DNA of 64,000 bases, taken from the NCBI GenBank assembly GCA_949130495.1, contig OX422214.1, forward strand, positions 5,998,046 through 6,062,045, in the 5' to 3' direction. The notes beneath the pieces were generated by a model that was not told the DNA's origin, searched no databases, and saw only the letters and a list, made by a program, of their open reading frames with translations. The position numbers and the translations under genes are program-made. This DNA is from Sambucus nigra (lineage: Eukaryota > Streptophyta > Magnoliopsida > Dipsacales > Adoxaceae). Every line of letters begins with the position of its first letter. The first letter of the stretch is position 1. Shown one piece after another: positions 58,716 through 64,000 of the stretch.

Positions 58716-58924
58716 GAGTAGTGTAACGGGGTGGTTCCTTGTTTGGATTTCGCTTTGCGAGACACCCCACGCATGAAACATAGTGCATTGTTGAGATTAG
58801 AGAGAAGTTATGTCGATATTTATGTGTCGCATAATGGATCTCCAGGATCGACGTTGACAAGGATTAGTGTAACGGGGTGGTTCCTTATTTGGATTTCTCT
58901 TTGCGAGACACCCCACGCACGAAA
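58716..58924 (+). repeat. Two copies of the hairpin motif, LTR 2
   Basis: Copies at 58716-58778 and 58861-58924 have arms GGGGTG and CACCCC. The second has TCTCTTTGCGA in the apex, which loses one inner pair. Confidence 0.82.
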
Positions 58925-59946
58925 CACAGCGCAGCATTGAAATTGGAGGGAAGTTTTGTCAATAATAATTTTGCATGCTTATTAATTAGAAATTAAATTA
59001 TATGTTTCAACCCAAATGTATATTGGGTAACTTACTCAATTATAATTGGTTAAATTATAAACCGGAATCCATTAAGCCTAATAAGGCATATATGTTTGAA
59101 AAATAAATACTTAAGTTTTTTTAGAAAGAGTGGATTCTTGGGTTAAGTTGGGAAGGTAATTCTCGTGGGTATAGGCTAGGCCTATGATAAGTTAGGTTGC
59201 CCTAATAAATGGGGGTAATTTAACTAAAAGTTGAGGTCATGAATAGGTGCACGCCTTTAGATGAGAGGTGAGTTGGGGTTCCACGAGAGTGTGATTCCAC
59301 TTTTAATTATGAAATAAGTGCACCGATATTTATTATGCACGGTTAACACACTTGCTAAATATTTTTAACAACTCGGGATCTGACCCATTTACTTTTCTCT
59401 CCTACCTGTATATATATATTACTACATGTGTCCTACCACATGGATGCTGGATGACCTTCTATCCAGAGTCCTGGGAGCCGCGACAGGTGCAGACTGTTGC
59501 AAGATGTAGAATGTAGTCGCTTCCTCCTTTGAAGAAAAAAAAAATAGGTAGGATTCATTTTGTATATAGGGTTTGTACCCAAGGGATATTTATATACATG
59601 TTTATAATTATTCCATTCCAGTTATTGTATTGGTTGTGACCCGACAACTTATTCGGGTCTACTTTTTGTAGTATATTCTGTTGTAGTTATTTATTTCGTT
59701 TTATTCTAGCATTTCATTTATCTTAGTTCTTTCATGCATATTTCTTTCCTTTATTAGTAGTGTTAGTTTTTTGTCTGTTGCTTATTTTATTTAATTTTAA
59801 CATCTCGCTTATATTCTACCGGGTAGTTAGTTCTATATTATATTGTACCGGCAGTTGATGTTGAGACTGGACCATCTCAAATTCCCGATTTAATGTAGTA
59901 TAGGGCTGGCCACCCGTTATTATTTATAGCGGGTTGTTACAACAGT

Positions 59947-61113
59947 ACCTGGAAGAGATGGAAAAGGAAACCCAAAAGGAAGATATGAAGATTTCACTAC
60001 ATGTAATTTCAGGCAGCTCTAACCCCCAAACATTGAGGCTCCAATTAAAAGTAAACAACCTGGTCATCCACATCTTAATAGATAGAGGAAGAACCCATAA
60101 TGTTTTTTATCCAAAGGCAGCTAAGAAGGCGAGTTATGTTGTAAAAACCACTTTGCAAATGTTGGTTACAATTGCAGATGGAAACAAAATTTGCAGTACA
60201 TCATGCTGCCCGAATTTCAAATGGTGCATGCAAAGGGAGGAATTTCAAAAAAGTGTGAGGATATTACTTTTGGGGGGATGAGATGAAGTACTGGGTGTAA
60301 AATGGCTTCAAGAAATCAGTCCAATGGTGATGGATTTTAAAAAGATGAGTCTATCATTTAATCAAGATAGGAGAACCATAGAATTGCAGGCTCAGGAGGA
60401 GAAGGCAGAGATGAAGTGTATATTAGCAACTACAGTTCACAAATAATGCAAAAAGAAGACCAACACAATCATGGGTCAACTGTTTGCAATCTCCACTCAA
60501 ACCCCACAAGTATCCAACATCATTTCATTTCCACTTTACTCCAAGAATTTGGGGATGTGTTTGAGGAACCTAAAGGACTACCCCCAATCCGAAAATGTGA
60601 TCATCAAATCACCTTATTCCCTAACCATAAGCAGTAAAAGTTAAACCGTATCATTACCCCCATGTTCAGAAAGATGAAATTGAGAAGATCGTAAAAGAAA
60701 TGCTAGACTCAGGGATAATACGACCTACCACAAGCCCTTTTTATTCTCCAACACTTTTAGTTAAGAAGAATAATAATTTGTGGAGATTCTGTCTAGATTA
60801 CAAAGAATTAAATAAGATTACAATTAAGGATAAGACTCCTATCCCAGTTATAAATGAATTGTTGGTTGAACTTCATAGAGCATGCATATTTTTTAAATTG
60901 GATCTCAGATCCTGAATCATCAAATACGGCTACATGGACCAGACATTCACAAATCAGCGGTTACAACACACCACGGGCATTATGAATTTTTAGTGATGCC
61001 CTTTGGGATCACTAATGCTCATGAGACATTTCAAGCTGAGATGGATGATATTTTCAGTCCTTATTTGAGAAAATTTATTTTTGTTTTTTACGACATTTTT
61101 GTATACGGTCCTT
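59947..61113 (+). pseudogene. Ty3/gypsy protease and reverse transcriptase, broken and interrupted
   Basis: After element B the coding resumes YLEEMEKETQKEDMKISLHV. The protease has LVIHILIDRGRTHNVFYP near 60060-60110; the glycine of the usual D-S/T-G triplet is not there (Arg-Gly-Arg order), so the active site is damaged. RT starts VFEEPKGLPPIRKCDHQITL, then [20 protein letters not shown] and [16 protein letters not shown], then after frame slips [20 protein letters not shown], and reaches [10 protein letters not shown], where one codon of the catalytic YxDD box is missing. The third LTR cuts it at 61114. The remainder of pol lies beyond the window. Confidence 0.82.
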
Positions 61114-61854
61114 TATAACACCCCAACATTTTGGGACTGAGAAATTAAATTTTTTGGGAGAAATAAAATTTATTTAAATTGGAGAATTTTAAAAATTTGG
61201 AAATTGAAGTCCAAAAATTGAGGACGTTATAAAGTATTCCGAATGATAATTCTGAATGCGCCATTGATTTCAAATGGGTCGAGATAGTCGAAATGACTGT
61301 CACTAGATTTTATTTCGATTTCGGAATATTTTTAAGTCAGTTTGACTCGAATTGGAGCAAATGAGTCATTTAAAGTGTGTATTAACATTTAAAACTGGGA
61401 TTCATGTTTTAAAGGTTTAAGAGGCTTACGGATCAAGCCATTCTCATTTGTGAGAAAGACAGATAGAGAAAGAAAGGAAAGAAGAAGAAAGGAAGAAAGA
61501 GAGAGGGGAAAAATCTTGGAGATTCCATCCCATATGCGATCACGAGGACGATTGAACCTCTACAATTCTGAGGCAAGTGTTTAATCTTGCTAAATAATTC
61601 ATTTGTTTATTTTATTCCATAATTTATGGGTAAAAGAACTGAATTTTGGGTTATATATCAAACCCTAGGTTTTTATGGATTAAATCTTGCATTTGAGGTT
61701 GCATAAATTGTTGGGTAGTTATATGATGAATATTAGGGTTAGAAATATGTTGGGTATGAAGTTTGATGGTTAGGGATGATGCATTTATGGATTTTTGGAG
61801 ATTTGGCTTTGGAGAAAATAGCACCATTTCTTGGTTTCTGAACTGGAAGAATCC

Positions 61855-62045
61855 ATTCTCCCCTAGAGAATTGATTCGCCATGTTATAGAAGCAGCAGGT
61901 CTTTAGGGACGAATCGATTTGCCCCTTGCGGATCGATTCAGTATGTAGCAGACTTACAGGTCTAGTGGGATGAATCGATTTGCTAGGGCCGGATAGATTC
62001 GCTGTTGGGACCGAATTGATTTGGAGGGGACGAAACTATTCGAAA
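61855..62045. repeat. Diverged AATCGATT palindrome cluster, LTR 3
   Basis: Words such as GAATCGATTTGCC, GCGGATCGATTCAG and GAATCGATTTGCTAG lie at the same offset as in LTR 1 and LTR 2, but most have one or two changes that break the perfect palindrome. Confidence 0.75.
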
Positions 62046-63775
62046 ATAGGGTAGTTTTGAGGAATTTTCCTAGAGTGAGTCTTTCTTTCGGTTGGTTTCT
62101 CGATTTGGAACTTTTATATATGATGTGAGAGATATGTTGTGGGGATTTATTGAGAGTTTCTCACTTGTTAGAATCGTGGGAACGTATTGAATTAGTTTGG
62201 GGAACATATATGTGTATTGGAGTTTGTAGTATTGATATCGTGGGGAAGTTTCATTAGGGATGGGAGTCCCATTTGGAGTTTAAAAAGTGAGTTAACCTAG
62301 GTTGTAGGTGAAGGACCTTCTGAGAGAGTGGTGAGGGCATGGCGTGGAAATTTGTAAACCGACTTTTGCGTCGAATCCTTATAGTGATAGGATTCAATTT
62401 AAAATTGATTGGGAGAGAGAGTGGTGGCGTATCATTAGTAATGTTTAACTTAAGGAATAGATTGTAAACACAATAAGATTAAGGGCTCATAAGAGAAATT
62501 GAATAGTAGGCCAATTTGTGAATGATGGGGATACTCTAATGACTAGAACAAGATTGCGTCAAATGGTAGTCGGGGGTAGTTACTACATATCTATGCGTGA
62601 TCAACATTGGGCATCCCATAAGATGATGGGATCATTAAGATTAATTTAAGTTTAAGATTGAGGCTTGTGGACTATTAGTTTTGTGTATACCGATAGTCGG
62701 GGTTGTTATTAGATGTATCGATATGCGTTTGAGATATTGATGGAATATGTAGCGATTGTTATATACATTAAACTTTGGGGTGATAACCTCAATGTTGAAT
62801 ATATTGGAATACTATTCATATCATAGGGGAAATGGATGAATATTCTTCAAGTGAGGGATCGTAATTACATAACGATTTAAGTTAATATGTTTGGAGTGAT
62901 GGCTAGTACAATGAGGACTATGTACACGTATAGCCAAATTTGTTGATTTCATACATATGGATGAGAGGTAGTGTGTATTATATGTGGATATATATATATA
63001 TATATATATATATGAATAGATATGTATATATGTATGTACTTATGGCGTGAATATCTAAATCATGTGTCATGGTTTAATTATATGATGTGATCATATGGAT
63101 GTACGTATATAGTATGTGATATATTTATACTAATGGTGTGAGCATACCCGGTCCATGCTATCATTGGGAAGTTGCGCGATGAGGGTGTGCACCCTGGCTC
63201 GAGGAGAAAAGCGTGGATATTCCCCAGGTCATAGCGTCCATTTTGTTATTGTATAATTTTTTTTAATGAGACGTGGTGGGTATGTTTCGTCTCATTGCCA
63301 GGTAGAGCTATGACCGCATCCTGGACGTCGTGTGTGTGTGTGTTGGCCATGATGTCGGTGATATTGAGTCTGACCACTGGTCCCCAGGATGGTATATGAG
63401 TAATGCCCTGGAAGATGATAGCATTGTGCAGTTTATTGGCATTCTATAGCCCGTTATATTATGTGTATGATAGTTGTACATTATGTGTGTTATGTACATG
63501 TGGCTATGAGAATGAATGACTGGAAATATATGTTTAGAGTAAATATATATATAGATGTATATCCTATAGGTTAAAAGGATATGGAGGTTCGATGATGTAC
63601 ATCTTGGGTGATTTTTGAGTACTATTTTATTAGGGTCGAAGGATCGTATTTAGAGACAATTGCGATTATGACGACCCAAGGATTTATTATAGATTTTAAT
63701 TATGCTGTTAGATAGTAGTTGTAGTAATAGATTTGTGTGGATGACATAATGGATCCCTACGATCCACATTGTCAA

Positions 63776-63840
63776 GGAGTAGTGTATCGGGGGGGTTCCT
63801 TGTTTGGATTTCGCTTTGCGAGACGCCCCACGCACGAAAC
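63776..63840 (+). repeat. Hairpin motif, LTR 3 copy
   Basis: GTGTATCGGGGGGGTTCC and the C-rich arm GACGCCCCACGC flank the usual TTTCGCTTTGCGA apex. A second copy begins at about 63975 and is cut by the window end inside a run of 15 G (63985-63999). Confidence 0.8.
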
Positions 63841-64000
63841 GCAGTGCAATGATGAGAGTAGATAGAAGTTTTTTCTTAGTACTTGTAGGTATGTTGTTTA
63901 GAGAATATGCTTATATGTTGAAGCTAAATGATATTATGTGATGAACGGATCCCTACGATAGACATTGTCAAGGAGTAGTGTATCGGGGGGGGGGGGGGGT

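Larger units (their letters stand above)
50621..59941 (+). mobile_element. Element B: complete LARD-like LTR retrotransposon nested in gypsy gag-pol
   Basis: LTR 1 is 50621-54543, the internal region 54544-56054 and LTR 2 56055-59941. A perfect duplication ACAGT flanks it at 50616-50620 and 59942-59946. Removing the element and one duplication copy joins the broken gypsy gag-protease reading again. The internal region is only 1.5 kb and non-coding, while the LTRs are 3.9 kb, an extreme ratio. Orientation comes from the primer site at 54546 and the polypurine tract at 56043. It must borrow proteins from an autonomous relative; the minus-strand element at 1-3679, with a gag and a similar LTR, is a candidate relative. 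Confidence 0.92.
56055..59941 (+). repeat. LTR 2 of element B
   Basis: It starts TGTAACACCCCATGATTTTT and ends TAGCGGGTTGTTACA. It matches LTR 1 throughout, with scattered substitutions and indels; for example the TA tract at 53038-53074 is much shorter here (58467-58480). The palindromes are at 56810-57012. Confidence 0.9.
61114..64000 (+). repeat. Third family B LTR, 5' part, inserted in RT
   Basis: It begins TATAACACCCCAACATTTTG (first G replaced by A) and follows the LTR 1 and LTR 2 order: GAAATTAAATTTTTTGGGAG, TCGAGATAGTCGAAATGACT, a diverged palindrome cluster (61855-62045), a TA tract (62989-63012), and hairpin motifs near the window end. It is clearly more diverged than LTR 1 is from LTR 2, so it represents another subfamily or an older insertion. 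Its 3' end is outside the window. Confidence 0.8.

Noticed and set aside
1..64000. rRNA genes, tRNA genes, CRISPR arrays, telomeric or simple satellite arrays
   Set aside because: None seen. TGGTATCAGAGC occurrences are primer sites next to LTRs or viral sequence, not tRNA genes.

Overview
The window is a repeat-dense stretch of plant nuclear DNA. The evidence is the retroelement families (Ty3/gypsy and Ty1/copia LTR elements with tRNA-Met-type primer sites), hAT-like and Mutator-like MITEs, long TA microsatellites and a fossil plant pararetrovirus. It looks heterochromatic or gene-poor. I see no intact host gene and no intact TE or viral gene, no rRNA or tRNA gene, and no CRISPR array. A dicot is likely, but the species cannot be fixed from the sequence. 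Similarities below were judged by eye; no alignment scores were computed.

Layout, left to right. (1) 1-3679: the 5' part of a minus-strand Ty3/gypsy element, with a gag broken by one stop, a decayed primer site and a 2.66-kb LTR. (2) 3680-6566: old intergenic DNA with two hAT-like MITEs (8-bp duplications) and an older MITE. (3) 6567-16437: a complete non-coding large retrotransposon derivative (LARD-like, 'element A') with 2.94-kb LTRs and target duplication CTCAT. (4) 17215-29162, resuming at 45792: a minus-strand copia-like element in LTR-internal-LTR-internal order. Its second LTR carries a 3.2-kb fold-back Mutator-like element with 1.5-kb inverted arms and a 9-bp duplication. (5) 29163-45786: a minus-strand solo LTR of the element A superfamily (duplication TAGGT), split by about 13.7 kb of insertion. 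That insertion holds a 3.9-kb AT-rich segment with possible captured exons (30175-34040) and a decayed endogenous pararetrovirus (about 34190-43865). (6) 45906-49118: a non-autonomous hAT-like remnant, a small MITE and unassigned DNA. (7) 49119-61113: a plus-strand Ty3/gypsy element (350-bp LTR, gag, protease, RT), cut between gag and protease by a second LARD-like element B (50621-59941, 3.9-kb LTRs, duplication ACAGT) and cut again inside RT at 61114 by a third LTR of family B that runs off the window.

The viral fossil reads, left to right: primer-binding site, N-terminal coiled-coil ORF, 30K-type movement protein, coat protein with a damaged zinc knuckle, acidic region with a second Cys/His cluster, aspartic protease, RT/RNase H, a long C-terminal extension, a TATA box and poly(A) signal of the pregenomic-RNA type, and a further ORF after the promoter. 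Every viral gene is broken by stops and frameshifts, and the RT catalytic motif has lost an aspartate.

Two patterns seem most worth follow-up. First, clusters of short palindromes built on a TCGA core lie 0.6-1.2 kb inside the LTRs of four different families, each family with its own flanking letters. Second, a hairpin motif of about 60 bases, with compensated stem changes, recurs in the internal regions and LTRs of two otherwise different LARD-like families.
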